From Desulfovibrio sp. A2 (GTDB lineage Bacteria; Desulfobacterota; Desulfovibrionia; Desulfovibrionales; Desulfovibrionaceae): 23,817 nucleotides of DNA. Below the pieces are notes generated by a model that worked only from the letters and a program-made list of their open reading frames with translations, made no database searches and had not been told where the DNA came from. Of the stretch, positions 8,201-18,901 are shown one piece after another; position 1 is the first letter of the stretch; the number at the start of each line of letters is the position of its first letter. The stretch covers positions 1-23,817 of the forward strand of contig NZ_AGFG01000016.1 in assembly GCF_000226255.1 (NCBI RefSeq). The letters run 5' to 3'. Made by a program: the position numbers and the translations under genes.

Positions 8201-8643
8201 TCCGCAACGCGCATTCCGCAAGGCCCACGCCGAACGGCAATTTCGCCCGGCGACGCCGCATGCCCCAAGCAGCGCACTGCAACATGCCGCCTCCTTACGC
8301 CAAAGCGCCCTGCCAGCCGCCGCTGCGTCCCTGCGTCATGCCCCCGTGCGCCCCGCGCGCAACGCGAACCCCGCGCAAAACAACTTGGCAGCAGGCGCGC
8401 TTCCAGCTAGCCTGTTACATGAGCCCGCATGATGATTCGCTACCGCCGCGCCGCAGCGCCCTTACGCGCAGCATTCCCGCCCCGGTGCATGAAGCCGGGG
8501 CGCGGGTGGACCGCGCCGACGTTGCGCGAACGTCACGCCGACATCACGCGGGCCGATGGCCCCGGCGCCCCCGGCCTGCCTAAACAATGGCCGGAACGTG
8601 CCGATAAGCCTCGCACAAGACGCACCGTTTCCGGGAGTACCGC
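8201..8643. other. Gene-poor leader region before the chemotaxis gene
   Basis: I see no convincing gene in these 443 bases: short open frames have no ribosome-binding site and Arg/Pro-rich shadow composition. TTGGCAGCAGGCGCGCTT at 8385-8402 has a sigma54-like GG-N10-GC spacing and a good TGGCA, but a poor -12 part. It could equally serve as a weak -35 (TTGGCA). The region presumably holds the promoter of the chemotaxis gene. Confidence 0.4.
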
Positions 8644-10953
8644 ATGCGCTTCAAGAGCATCTCCACGCAGATCACCGTCCTTACCGGCGGACTGGTCATC
8701 TTCTTCATGTGCGCGTTCGTGTTCATCGCGTCCAAGACCGCCTACGACGGCATGCTGCGCACCGAGACGGCCAACATGGCCCAGGTGGGGCAGCAGATAG
8801 AGAAGGTGGCGGAAGACTTCGTGACCGGCAACCTCACCGCCGTGCGCGGGCTTGCGCAGCAGAAGGCGCTGGCCAGCGGCGTGCTGTACGGCAGCGCCAG
8901 CCTGGTCATGAAGGACCAGTTGCAGCAGACCCTGAAGGGCAACCCCCACTACGCCGCCATCTACGCCTACGATGCCACGGGCAAGGTGCTTGCGGGCTAC
9001 ACGGCGGACGGCCAGGAGATATCCGGCAAGCCGCTGGAAATGCCCGAGGCGCTTGCCGCCACGGGCGCGGGCAAGGAATTCGTCGGCGCCACGCCCTTCA
9101 AGGGCCCCAAGGGCGACGTGCTGTTCGCCATCGCGGCACCGGTGCTCAACGTCATGGGGCAGTCGGGCGGCGGCATCGCCATCACCCTCAACTGGACGAG
9201 CTTCAGCGCCCGCTTCGTGGAAAGCGTGAAGTTCGGCCAGCAGGGCTACCCCTTCGTGCTCGACGCCAAGGGCAGGTTCATCTCGCACCCCAACAGGGAT
9301 CTGCTGTTCTCCGACGCGACGAAGTACGATTTCGTCCGCAACATCATGGCCCAGCAGACGACCCAGATCGAATACCCCTGGGACGGCAAGTCCAAGATCC
9401 TCGTCAGCCGCACCATGCCGCTCACGGGGTGGAAGATCTGCTCCTCCGCCTACGAGGACGACCTGGCCGGGGTGGCGCGCCAGCAGCGCATGCTGCTGGC
9501 GGTGGTGGGGCTTGTGGCCATCATCGCCCTTACCGGCTCCATCGTGCTGCTGACCCGACGCGTCATCCTTGGCCCCATGAACCGCATCCGCGACTTCTCG
9601 GGGCGCGTGGCCGGGGGCGACCTGCGCGCCGTCATGGAAGGCGCATACCGCTACGAACTGGACGACCTGGCCCGCTCCATCCAGTCCATGGTGGCGGACC
9701 TGAAGGAAAAGCTGGGCTTCTCGCAGAGCGTGCTGGAGGCCATGGTGGTGCCCGTGCTGATCGTGGACCGCGAGGAACGCACGGTGTTCACCAACAAGGC
9801 CTGCATGGACATGCTGGAAATCGACACCGATCCCAAGGCGCAGTACGGCCGCACCCTGGCCGAGGTGTTCTACAACGAGCCCGGCCGCAAGACCGCCGTG
9901 GGCCGGGCCATGAACGAGAAGACCAGCATCACCAACCTCGAGGTGATCATCACCGGCCACAAGGGCGGCAAGGTGGACGTGCTGGCCAACGTCACCTATC
10001 TGCAGGACCTGGACGGCAAGGTCATCGGCGGGTTCTGCCTGTACATCGACACCACCGAGATGAAGCGCCAGGCCGCCATCATCGCCCAGCAGAACGAACG
10101 CATCGCGCGGGCCTCGGCAGAGGCCGACGACGTGGCCTCGCAACTGGCCGCCGCCTCGGAAGAGCTTTCGGCGCAGATAGAGCAGTCCGCGCGCGGGTCG
10201 GACATCCAGCGCGAGCGCACGGCCGAGGCGGCCACCGCCATGGAGCAGATGAACGCCTCCGTGCTCGAGGTGGCCCGCAACGCCGGGGGCGCCGCCGAGA
10301 TGGCCGAAAAGGCCAAGACCCGCGCCCAGGAAGGGGCCGGGGTGGTGGACGGCTCGGTGCGCACCATCCAGCATGCCCATGAGCTTGCCTCGCACCTCAA
10401 GGCAGACATGGCCGAGTTGGGCACCCAGGCCCAGGGCATCGGCCAGATCATGAACGTCATCGCCGACATCGCCGACCAGACCAACCTGCTGGCGCTCAAC
10501 GCCGCCATCGAGGCGGCGCGGGCCGGGGACGCGGGGCGCGGCTTCGCCGTGGTGGCCGACGAGGTGCGCAAGCTGGCCGAAAAGACCATGACCGCCACCA
10601 ACGAGGTGGGCAGCGCCATCCGGGGCATTCAGGAAAGCGCGCGCAAGAACATCGACAACACCGAAAAGGCCACCGCCGCCATCGAGGAAGGCACGGGCAT
10701 GGCCCGCCGCTCGGGCGACGTGCTGCGCGAGATCGTGGGCCTTGTGGAAAGCACCGCCGACCAGGTGCGCTCCATCGCCACCGCCTCGGAACAGCAGTCT
10801 GCGGCCAGCGAGGAAATCAACCGCTCCACCGACGAGATCACCCGCATCGCCGCCGAAACGGCCGAGGCCATGCGCCACTCGTCGCAGGCGGTGGAGGACG
10901 TTTCGCGGCTGGCCTCGGATCTGAAGCGGATCATTGGTGATATGCGCAGCTAA
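8644..10953 (+). CDS. Methyl-accepting chemotaxis protein with periplasmic sensor, HAMP and PAS
   Basis: Transmembrane chemoreceptor of 769 residues that should signal through CheW/CheA. Order: membrane helix 1 (about 10-30), a ~250-residue periplasmic region with Cache-like features ([22 protein letters not shown]), membrane helix 2 (about 283-304), HAMP (about 305-355), a PAS domain (about 360-470, [19 protein letters not shown]), then the long methyl-accepting coiled coil. The highly conserved hairpin tip [20 protein letters not shown] is near residues 618-637. No C-terminal NWETF-type CheR/CheB tether is seen. The ATG at 8644 has GGGAG six bases upstream. The ligand cannot be read from the sequence; an internal PAS domain suggests an additional cytoplasmic, perhaps redox or small-molecule, input. 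It stands alone between terminators. Confidence 0.95.
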   Translation: MRFKSISTQITVLTGGLVIFFMCAFVFIASKTAYDGMLRTETANMAQVGQQIEKVAEDFVTGNLTAVRGLAQQKALASGVLYGSASLVMKDQLQQTLKGNPHYAAIYAYDATGKVLAGYTADGQEISGKPLEMPEALAATGAGKEFVGATPFKGPKGDVLFAIAAPVLNVMGQSGGGIAITLNWTSFSARFVESVKFGQQGYPFVLDAKGRFISHPNRDLLFSDATKYDFVRNIMAQQTTQIEYPWDGKSKILVSRTMPLTGWKICSSAYEDDLAGVARQQRMLLAVVGLVAIIALTGSIVLLTRRVILGPMNRIRDFSGRVAGGDLRAVMEGAYRYELDDLARSIQSMVADLKEKLGFSQSVLEAMVVPVLIVDREERTVFTNKACMDMLEIDTDPKAQYGRTLAEVFYNEPGRKTAVGRAMNEKTSITNLEVIITGHKGGKVDVLANVTYLQDLDGKVIGGFCLYIDTTEMKRQAAIIAQQNERIARASAEADDVASQLAAASEELSAQIEQSARGSDIQRERTAEAATAMEQMNASVLEVARNAGGAAEMAEKAKTRAQEGAGVVDGSVRTIQHAHELASHLKADMAELGTQAQGIGQIMNVIADIADQTNLLALNAAIEAARAGDAGRGFAVVADEVRKLAEKTMTATNEVGSAIRGIQESARKNIDNTEKATAAIEEGTGMARRSGDVLREIVGLVESTADQVRSIATASEQQSAASEEINRSTDEITRIAAETAEAMRHSSQAVEDVSRLASDLKRIIGDMRS

Positions 10954-10990
10954 CGCTGCGTGGGGCGACATGCGCAGCTGACGCCGCGTG
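10942..10990 (+). repeat. Imperfect direct repeat spanning the chemoreceptor stop codon
   Basis: ATGCGCAGCTAACGCTGCGTG at 10942-10962 recurs as a copy with two changes at 10970-10990 (19 of 21 bases the same), a 28-base period. The first copy holds the final Met-Arg-Ser and TAA of the chemoreceptor. Confidence 0.7.
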
Positions 10991-11009
10991 TCGTACCGCA
11001 ACGACTTCG

Positions 11010-11045
11010 AGGGGGAGGAACCATGAAGTTCCTCCCCCTTCGTCA
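11010..11045 (+). terminator. Strong terminator between convergent genes
   Basis: AGGGGGAGGAAC (11010-11021) pairs with GTTCCTCCCCCT (11028-11039), a 12-bp perfect stem with loop CATGAA, followed by TCGTCATTTTG. It ends the chemoreceptor transcript and could also serve the convergent cyclase gene on the other strand. Confidence 0.85.
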
Positions 11046-11076
11046 TTTTGTAGTCAAAAGGCGGAGCCCGACCGGG

Positions 11077-11811
11077 TCACGGCACGAACGCCGTGACGGC
11101 CACCGGCGCGCCCGTGCCGCCGCACAGCGGCAGCGGGGCCAGCAAGACGTGCGCCCCGGTGGCGGGCAGGCCATCCAGCGCGGCCAGGCATTCCACCACC
11201 ACCGCCCCGGCGGCCAGGGCCATGCGATTGCACAAAAATTCTCCGTCGTCGGGGGCATCCACGCCGTGGGTGTCGATGCCGATGCCCCGCGCCCCGCGCG
11301 CGTGCACCAGCAGGTGCACCGCATCCGGCGTGAACGAGGGAAACCGCATGGGCGGCGCGGCTCCGGGCCCGGCGCGCAGCGCCCCCCACTGGATTCCCAT
11401 GAACCGTTCCGGCTCGTTCCACAGCCGGTGCCAGCCAGTGTTGCACACGAACAGGCAGCCGCGCGGAACCCGGCCGTTGGCCTCCTCCCACGCCAGCACG
11501 TCGTCCGGCGTGCAGCGCGCGCCGGGGTCCGCCGCCGCCCGCGCACGCAGGTCCAGCACGGCCAGCGGCAGCAGCAGCGGCCACGGGGCCGCCGCGCGCA
11601 CGTCCGCCCCGCCCGGCAGGAACGAGCCGGGCGCGTTGACGTGGGTGCCGCCGTGCTCCCCCATGGCGAAGGCGCGCAGATCGTAGCCGTCTTCTTCACG
11701 GCAGGCCATTTCCAGAAAGGTCACCGGCGGGTCGCCCGGCCAGCGCGGCATGCCCGCGCCTATGGGGTGACTCAGGTCCGCCAGGCGGGTGAAGGTCAGG
11801 CCGTGGGGCAT
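11077..11811 (-). CDS. Cyclase-family (kynurenine formamidase-like) metal hydrolase
   Basis: A 244-residue protein of the cyclase / arylformamidase family. Family marks are DLSHPIGAGMPRWPGDPP at the start, HGGTHVNAPGSF (His53, His57, Asn59) and GIDTHGVDAPDD. Most members bind a divalent metal through HxxxHxD and a further His; here Asp is replaced by Asn (residue 59) and the usual following His is Gly or Ser, so metal binding may differ or belong to a subgroup with a different reaction. No tryptophan-degradation genes are nearby. The ATG at 11811 is preceded on its strand by a GGGGGGA run. Its start overlaps the end of aspA by 16 bases, so it is translated with aspA; a link to aspartate or amide metabolism is only inference. 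Confidence 0.85.
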   Translation of the reverse strand: MPHGLTFTRLADLSHPIGAGMPRWPGDPPVTFLEMACREEDGYDLRAFAMGEHGGTHVNAPGSFLPGGADVRAAAPWPLLLPLAVLDLRARAAADPGARCTPDDVLAWEEANGRVPRGCLFVCNTGWHRLWNEPERFMGIQWGALRAGPGAAPPMRFPSFTPDAVHLLVHARGARGIGIDTHGVDAPDDGEFLCNRMALAAGAVVVECLAALDGLPATGAHVLLAPLPLCGGTGAPVAVTAFVP

Positions 11812-13250
11812 GCGTCCCCCCCGCCCTGTTCGTTCGTGCCGTGCCGGTGGCCGCGCACGTCGCGCGGACCCAGCATCTTGGCCGGGTCCATCAGGTCGTC
11901 GTATTCCTCCGGCCACATCAGGCCGCGCTCCACAAGCAGGTCGCGCGGCGTGCGCCCGGTGGCGCGGGCATCCTTGACCACGGCGGCCGCCGCCTCGTAG
12001 CCGATGACCGGGGCCAGCGCCGTGACCATGCCCAGCGAGCCGTGCAGCAATTCCAGGCAGCGTTCGCGGTTGGCGGTAATGCCCTCCACGCAGCGCATCC
12101 GCAAGATGCGCGCAGCGCGCGTCAGGATTTCCAGCGACTGGAACAGGTTGCAGGCCATGATGGGGCCGAACACGTTCAGTTCCAACTGCCCCGCCTCCGC
12201 CGCGAGGGTCACCGTAAGATCGTTGCCGATGACCTGCTGGCAGACCTGGTTGACCAGTTCCGGAATCACCGGGTTGACCTTGCCGGGCATGATGCTGGAG
12301 CCCGGCTGCACGGCGGGCAGGGATATCTCGCCAAGGCCGGTGAACGGCCCGGACGACAGCAGCCGCAGGTCGTTGCATATCTTGGAAAGCTTCACGGCCA
12401 CGCGCTTGAGCAGGCCGGACAGGGTGACGTAGGCCCCCGCGTCGCTGGTGGCCTCCACCAGGTTGGGCGAAAGGGACAGCGGCAGCCCGGTGATGTCCGC
12501 CAGCCGGTCGCAGACCAGCGGCGCGTAGCCGGGCACGGTGTTGATGCCGGTGCCCACGGCCGTGGCCCCTATGTTCACCTCGCACAGCAGGCGGGTCACC
12601 TCGGTCAGGCGCTCGGTGTCCTCGCCCACGGTCACCCCGTAGGCCGCGAATTCCGCGCCCAGGGTGATGGGCACGGCGTCCTGCAACTGGGTGCGGGCCA
12701 TCTTGATGACGTCGGCGAAAGCCTCGCCTTTGGCATGGAAGGCGTCGCGCAGTTCGCGCAGCGCGCCGCCAAGGTCGCGCGCGTACCACACCAGCGCAAT
12801 GCGCAACGCCGTGGGGTACACGTCGTTGGTGGACTGCGAGAGGTTGACGTGGTTCAGCGGGCTGACCACGCCGTACTCGCCGCGCGCATGGCCCAGGAGC
12901 TCCAGCGCGCGGTTGGCGATGACCTCGTTGGCGTTCATGTTCACCGAGGTGCCCGCCCCGCCCTGGATCACGTCCACCACGAACTGGTCGTCGAAGCGAC
13001 CCGCGCGCACCTCGCGGCAGGCCTGCACGATGGCCTGCCCCACGCCGCCGTCCAGCAGGCCCAGTTCCATGTTGGCCAGTGCGGCGGCCTTCTTCACGGC
13101 GGCCAGCGCCTGCACGAAGCGAGGATGGCGGCCGATGGTCTGGCCGGTGACGTCGAAGTTCTCCAGCGCCCGCAGGGTCTGCACGCCGTAGTAGACGTGC
13201 GCGGGCACCTTGCGTTCGCCAAGGCTGTCGCGCTCGATGCGGTATTCCAT
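11796..13250 (-). CDS. aspA: Aspartate ammonia-lyase
   Basis: Reversibly deaminates aspartate to fumarate and ammonia; in sulfate reducers it feeds fumarate metabolism. The 484-residue protein starts MEYRIERDSLGERKVPAHVY, very close to AspA and unlike class II fumarase. The superfamily signature GSSIMPGKVNP (catalytic Ser loop) lies near residue 317, and SKICNDLRLLSSGP and GNDLTVTLAAEAGQLELN are AspA-like. The ATG at 13250 has AAGGA about 10 bases upstream; the frame continues upstream without family similarity. The C-terminus carries an extra polar tail (HRHGTNEQGGGDACPTA) that overlaps the next gene's start. A cluster of GGACCA half-sites lies 100-230 bases upstream (see repeats). Confidence 0.93.
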   Translation of the reverse strand: MEYRIERDSLGERKVPAHVYYGVQTLRALENFDVTGQTIGRHPRFVQALAAVKKAAALANMELGLLDGGVGQAIVQACREVRAGRFDDQFVVDVIQGGAGTSVNMNANEVIANRALELLGHARGEYGVVSPLNHVNLSQSTNDVYPTALRIALVWYARDLGGALRELRDAFHAKGEAFADVIKMARTQLQDAVPITLGAEFAAYGVTVGEDTERLTEVTRLLCEVNIGATAVGTGINTVPGYAPLVCDRLADITGLPLSLSPNLVEATSDAGAYVTLSGLLKRVAVKLSKICNDLRLLSSGPFTGLGEISLPAVQPGSSIMPGKVNPVIPELVNQVCQQVIGNDLTVTLAAEAGQLELNVFGPIMACNLFQSLEILTRAARILRMRCVEGITANRERCLELLHGSLGMVTALAPVIGYEAAAAVVKDARATGRTPRDLLVERGLMWPEEYDDLMDPAKMLGPRDVRGHRHGTNEQGGGDACPTA

Positions 13251-13346
13251 GGATGTGGCGTCCTTGGGCAAGGGGTTCCGGGTGAACGTGATGCGCCGCG
13301 CAATGGATGCCCAGCGGCGAACCGTGCCGTCCTGAGCGGCGCGCAT

Positions 13347-13478
13347 GGCGGACCATACCACCCTTGCCGCCGCCCGCCTATGGTCCGCCGGGATGGTCCA
13401 TTGCGGACCAGTGCGGCCCGCCGCGCGCCGTCGCGGAGCGGACACGCCGTGGGTTCGCCCCGGCTCGCCGGGACCATA
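13347..13478. repeat. Cluster of GGACCA/TGGTCC half-sites upstream of aspA
   Basis: Five copies in 132 bases: GGACCATA at 13350-13357, TATGGTCC at 13379-13386, ATGGTCC at 13393-13399, GGACCA at 13405-13410 and GGACCATA at 13471-13478. The first two form a perfect 11-bp inverted repeat (13347-13357 with 13379-13389); the next two form a second, TGGTCC-N5-GGACCA. On the - strand the first copy contains TGGTATGGT, an extended -10-like sequence facing aspA. This looks like an operator array for an unidentified regulator. The 13251-13566 gap otherwise holds only the terminator of the cyclophilin gene. Confidence 0.5.
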
Positions 13479-13490
13479 CGCGGTGCGCAA

Positions 13491-13535
13491 CGCAAAACGA
13501 AAGCGCCCCGTCACCCTTGCCGGGCGCGGGGCGCT
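13491..13535 (-). terminator. Terminator after the cyclophilin gene
   Basis: AGCGCCCCG (13502-13510) pairs with CGGGGCGCT (13527-13535) around a 16-base loop. On the - strand the stem is followed by TTTCGTTTTGCG, a T-rich tail, which sets the direction. It lies 32 bases beyond the stop of the peptidyl-prolyl isomerase. Confidence 0.75.
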
Positions 13536-13566
13536 GCCGATGCGCTCTTGTCTGTCGTACCGCGAA

Positions 13567-14166
13567 CTACTTCGCCGCCGGGGACAGCACGGTGGCCTTC
13601 TTGATGACCACGGCCGTGGTGGGCACGTTCTCGAACGAACCCACGGTGGCGGTGCGCACCGCCTTGATCTTGTCCACCACGTCGGTGCCTTCGGTCACCT
13701 TGCCGAACACGGCATAGCCCCAGCCCTGCATGGTGGGGGCGCGGTGGTCGAGGAAGGCGTTGTCCTTCACGTTGATGAAGAACTGGGCGGTGGCGGAATG
13801 CGGGGCCATGGTGCGGGCCATGGCCACGGTGTACTTCTCGTTGCGCAGACCGTTGTTGGCCTCGTTCTCGATGGGTTCGCGGGTGGGCTTTTCACGCATC
13901 TTCTCGTCGTAGCCGCCGCCCTGGATCATGAACCCGTCGATGACGCGGTGGAAAATGGTGCCGTCGTAGTGACCGGCCGCAACGTATTCGCGAAAGTTGG
14001 CGGCGGACTTGGGGGCCTTTTCGTCATCCACTTCGATGACGATGTCGCCCATGCTCGTTTCCAGCTTGATCACCGTGTGTCCCCTCTGTGCCGAAGCCGC
14101 CATGGCGGTTCCGTGACCTGCGAACGCGAAAAGGGCCGTAAGCGCGGCCAGCAGCAACCAACGCAT
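13567..14166 (-). CDS. Periplasmic cyclophilin-type peptidyl-prolyl isomerase
   Basis: Cis-trans prolyl isomerase assisting folding of exported proteins, 199 residues. The N-terminus ([17 protein letters not shown]...GTAMA) is a classical signal peptide with likely cleavage after Ala-Met-Ala near residue 23. The cyclophilin core follows: [14 protein letters not shown] with catalytic Arg74, QFFINV, and [10 protein letters not shown] with the Trp of the cyclosporin-binding region. The ATG at 14166 has GGAG eight bases upstream on its strand. It stands alone, with a hairpin on either side. It is PpiA-like, but I avoid a symbol because several cyclophilins occur in such genomes. Confidence 0.93.
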   Translation of the reverse strand: MRWLLLAALTALFAFAGHGTAMAASAQRGHTVIKLETSMGDIVIEVDDEKAPKSAANFREYVAAGHYDGTIFHRVIDGFMIQGGGYDEKMREKPTREPIENEANNGLRNEKYTVAMARTMAPHSATAQFFINVKDNAFLDHRAPTMQGWGYAVFGKVTEGTDVVDKIKAVRTATVGSFENVPTTAVVIKKATVLSPAAK

Positions 14167-14348
14167 GCTTTGCTCCGGGAGTGTGATAGTTGGATGGGCG
14201 AACCGCCCGTGCCGGTGCCATTACCAGAAGCGCCACCGCAGGGCAATCGGCATGGCGTACCAATGGGCGGCGGGTGTGCAGGCTGTGCACCGCAGGCAAT
14301 GTACCCCCTGCGCACCTGCAACCCTGTGCGACAGAAGGGATCGTCAAT

Positions 14349-14383
14349 GCGGGCGGCAAGTACCTATAGGTCTCGCCGCCCGC
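14349..14383 (-). terminator. Hairpin downstream of clpB, probable terminator
   Basis: GCGGGCGGC (14349-14357) pairs with GCCGCCCGC (14375-14383); the loop itself contains the palindrome ACCTATAGGT (14362-14371). It begins 30 bases after the clpB stop. No good T run follows on either strand, so direction and mechanism are uncertain. The rest of the 14167-14412 gap shows only the leader of the cyclophilin gene. Confidence 0.5.
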
Positions 14384-14412
14384 CATGCCGATCGGTTCAG
14401 GCTCAAGAATTG

Positions 14413-17001
<2,589 letters not shown>

Positions 17002-17150
17002 ATCTCTCATTCCCCCTTGCCCGGCGGGGCCGGGCCAAGAATGCGGTGTGCCCTGGGGCGGCGGCCTGCCCCTTCGGTCAAAGCCGGGGGCGGCGCGCCC
17101 GAAGGCGGAAATTCCGTGATGGAGCGGCCAACCCGGCGCGGGGCGGCTCG

Positions 17151-17489
17151 CTACCGTTGCGCTTCCAGTTCCCGCACCCTGCGTTCCAGACGGTCGATGC
17201 GGTCCAGCAAATCCACCACGATGGTGCCGCCAAGGCTGGACAGCTCGAAGTCGGCGCAGATGCGTTCCAGTTTGCGGGTTCGGTACACGTCCAACCGGCG
17301 GAACAGATACCCTTCGCCCGCCGTACGGCGCGGTTCCAGCCAGCCCAGTTCGATCAGCTCACCCAGGCGGCTGGGGTGCACGCCGGATATCTGAAGGAAT
17401 TCCGCCCAGGCGATGAATTCTGAACGGATGGGCAGTTCACCGCCCTGCGCAAGGTCGTGTCCGTGGTCGTGTCGTTCGTTGGGGCACAT
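17151..17489 (-). CDS. cbpM: CbpM-like MerR-type chaperone modulator
   Basis: A 112-residue protein with an N-terminal MerR-like winged helix ([25 protein letters not shown]) and a C-terminal coiled coil ([19 protein letters not shown]). In gamma-proteobacteria CbpM binds the J domain of CbpA and inhibits it; position directly after a CbpA-type gene supports this role here. The helix-turn-helix part could also bind DNA like HspR, which controls clpB and dnaK operons in other bacteria, so a repressor role is a real alternative. The ATG at 17489 has a very strong GGAGGTGA upstream. The gap from cbpA is 88 bases. Confidence 0.75.
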   Translation of the reverse strand: MCPNERHDHGHDLAQGGELPIRSEFIAWAEFLQISGVHPSRLGELIELGWLEPRRTAGEGYLFRRLDVYRTRKLERICADFELSSLGGTIVVDLLDRIDRLERRVRELEAQR

Positions 17490-17577
17490 CAGGCGTCACC
17501 TCCGGATGAAAATCGGGCCGTGTTGTTCCCGTGCCTGCCCTGTTCCGCGCCAGTCCTGTCGCACTGGCCCTGGCGCG

Positions 17578-18528
17578 CTACTCCCGCGCCCGGAACGCGG
17601 AGGTCCGGGCCAGTTCCTGCCACAGTTCCCGTTCGCGCTCCGTGGGTTCGCCCGGCGTGCGGATGCCGATGCGCACGTACTGGTCGCCGCGCGCCGCGCC
17701 GCTGCCCAGCCCCTTGCCGCGCAGCCGCAGCTTGCGCCCGCTGCACGCGCCGGGGGCAATGGTCATGTCCACCTCGCCGTCCAGCGTGGGCACGCGCACC
17801 GTCGTCCCAAGCGCCGCCTCCCATGGGGCCAGTTGCAGGTCGTAGATCACGTTGTCGCCATCCAGGGTGAACTGCGGATGCGGGGCCATGCGCACCTTCA
17901 GGTACAGGTCGCCCGCCGGGCCGCCGCCCATGCCGGGGTCGCCCTGCCCGGCCAGCCGGATGCGGGCCCCCTCGCGCACGCCGGCGGGTATGTTCACCTC
18001 CAGCGTCTTGGTGCCCCCGTTGGCCTCGCGCAGGGACACGGCCTTGCGGCCGCCCCGGAAGGCTTCTTCCAGCGTCAGCGAAAACTCCGCCTCCACGTCG
18101 CGCCCGCGCCGCTGCCGGGCGGAAAAATTGCCGAACGGATCCGGCCCGAAGCCGCCCTGACCTCCCGGCCCGCGCGCCCGCGCGCCGCCCCCGAACAGCG
18201 TCTCGAAGAAGTCGCTGAACCCGCCGCCTTCAAACCCGCGCCCGCCGAAGTCGAAGCGCACGTTCTCGAAGCCGGGCGCGCCCTGAAACTGCTGCCCGTG
18301 CTGCCAGTTGGGCCCGAGCTGATCGTAGAGACGACGCTTTTCGTCGTCCTTGAGCACCTCGTAGGCTTCGTTGATTTCCTTGAAGCGATCTTCCGCGTTC
18401 TTGTCGCCGGGATTGAGGTCCGGGTGATACTTGCGGGCAAGCTTCTTGTACGCCTTCGAGATGTCGTCGCGCGGGGCGGAACGCTCCACGCCCAGCAATT
18501 TGTAGTAGTCCTTGTATTCGACTGCCAT
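17578..18528 (-). CDS. cbpA: CbpA-type DnaJ co-chaperone (class II J protein)
   Basis: Hsp40 protein of 316 residues stimulating DnaK. The J domain occupies about residues 5-70 with His-Pro-Asp at 35-37 (KYHPDLNPG). A Gly/Phe-rich linker (GFENVRFDFGGRGFEGGGF) follows, then the two beta-barrel substrate-binding domains (from about RRGRDVEAEFSL). The CxxCxGxG zinc fingers of true DnaJ are absent, which with the adjacent cbpM gene argues for CbpA. The ATG at 18528 (MAVEYKDYY) fits the family; AAGGAG lies about 11 bases upstream. It is first in the cluster and has a promoter candidate 55-80 bases upstream. Confidence 0.92.
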   Translation of the reverse strand: MAVEYKDYYKLLGVERSAPRDDISKAYKKLARKYHPDLNPGDKNAEDRFKEINEAYEVLKDDEKRRLYDQLGPNWQHGQQFQGAPGFENVRFDFGGRGFEGGGFSDFFETLFGGGARARGPGGQGGFGPDPFGNFSARQRRGRDVEAEFSLTLEEAFRGGRKAVSLREANGGTKTLEVNIPAGVREGARIRLAGQGDPGMGGGPAGDLYLKVRMAPHPQFTLDGDNVIYDLQLAPWEAALGTTVRVPTLDGEVDMTIAPGACSGRKLRLRGKGLGSGAARGDQYVRIGIRTPGEPTERERELWQELARTSAFRARE

Positions 18529-18581
18529 CTCGCCTAGCTCTCCTTTATCGACGATACGTGCCGCAAACCTGCTGCCATTGT

Positions 18582-18609
18582 AGGATAATCCGGTGCGCCG
18601 TGGTGTCAA
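18582..18609 (-). promoter_or_regulatory. Candidate promoter of the cbpA-cbpM-clpB cluster
   Basis: On the - strand a perfect -35 TTGACA (18604-18609) is followed after 16 bases by TATCCT (18582-18587), four of six bases of the -10 consensus. CTTGAC also fits the start of the sigma32 -35, but no CCCCAT-like -10 follows, so a housekeeping promoter is the better reading. A second TTGACA lies 16 bases further upstream. Confidence 0.5.
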
Positions 18610-18901
18610 GCGGCGCAATGTCAAAAGACCGACGCGCCGGGCGGCGCACCGGCCCGCAGCGCTTGGCCGGAGCAGGAAATCAGGTGGCGCCCCGCTGCCG
18701 CCGAGGGCACCGCGAACCCGCGCGGATCCGGCCAGCCGACTTCCTGCCCTTCACGCAACTACTCATACCACTCGCCCACTCGCCCCACTCGACGGACGCC
18801 GCCCGCTGCGCTACACACGCCGGACAAGCCGTGCGACGGGCCACCCGGCAATGGCGCGCCCGGCATCCGTCATCCTCAACCGGCCAAGCCACCGTCACCG
18901 C
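18610..18901. other. Divergent intergenic region, no gene seen
   Basis: Apart from the chaperone promoter next to it, I find no structured element or credible gene in this part of the 373-base gap. The deacetylase frame is open throughout (it extends back to 18593), with an alternative ATG at 18851, but the encoded Arg/Pro/His-rich segment looks non-coding. Confidence 0.5.

Noticed and set aside
8385..8402. Sigma54 promoter for the chemoreceptor
   Set aside because: Only TGGCA and the GG-N10-GC spacing fit; four other consensus positions fail, and GG-N10-GC is frequent by chance in this GC-rich DNA.
8146..8583. Small gene between dapA and the chemoreceptor
   Set aside because: It starts before and runs through the dapA terminator hairpin, has no ribosome-binding site, and its translation is Arg/Pro/Ala-rich without any pattern.
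8533..11046. 837-codon open frame antisense to the chemoreceptor
   Set aside because: Same GC-bias artefact; the His/Gly/Leu-rich translation has no recognisable domain, and the sense gene is unambiguous.
11077..13356. 759-codon - strand frame that would fuse an aspA-shadow peptide to the cyclase
   Set aside because: The upstream part is the out-of-frame shadow of aspA (Arg/Ala/Pro-rich). The cyclase has its own ATG at 11811 with a purine-rich site in front.
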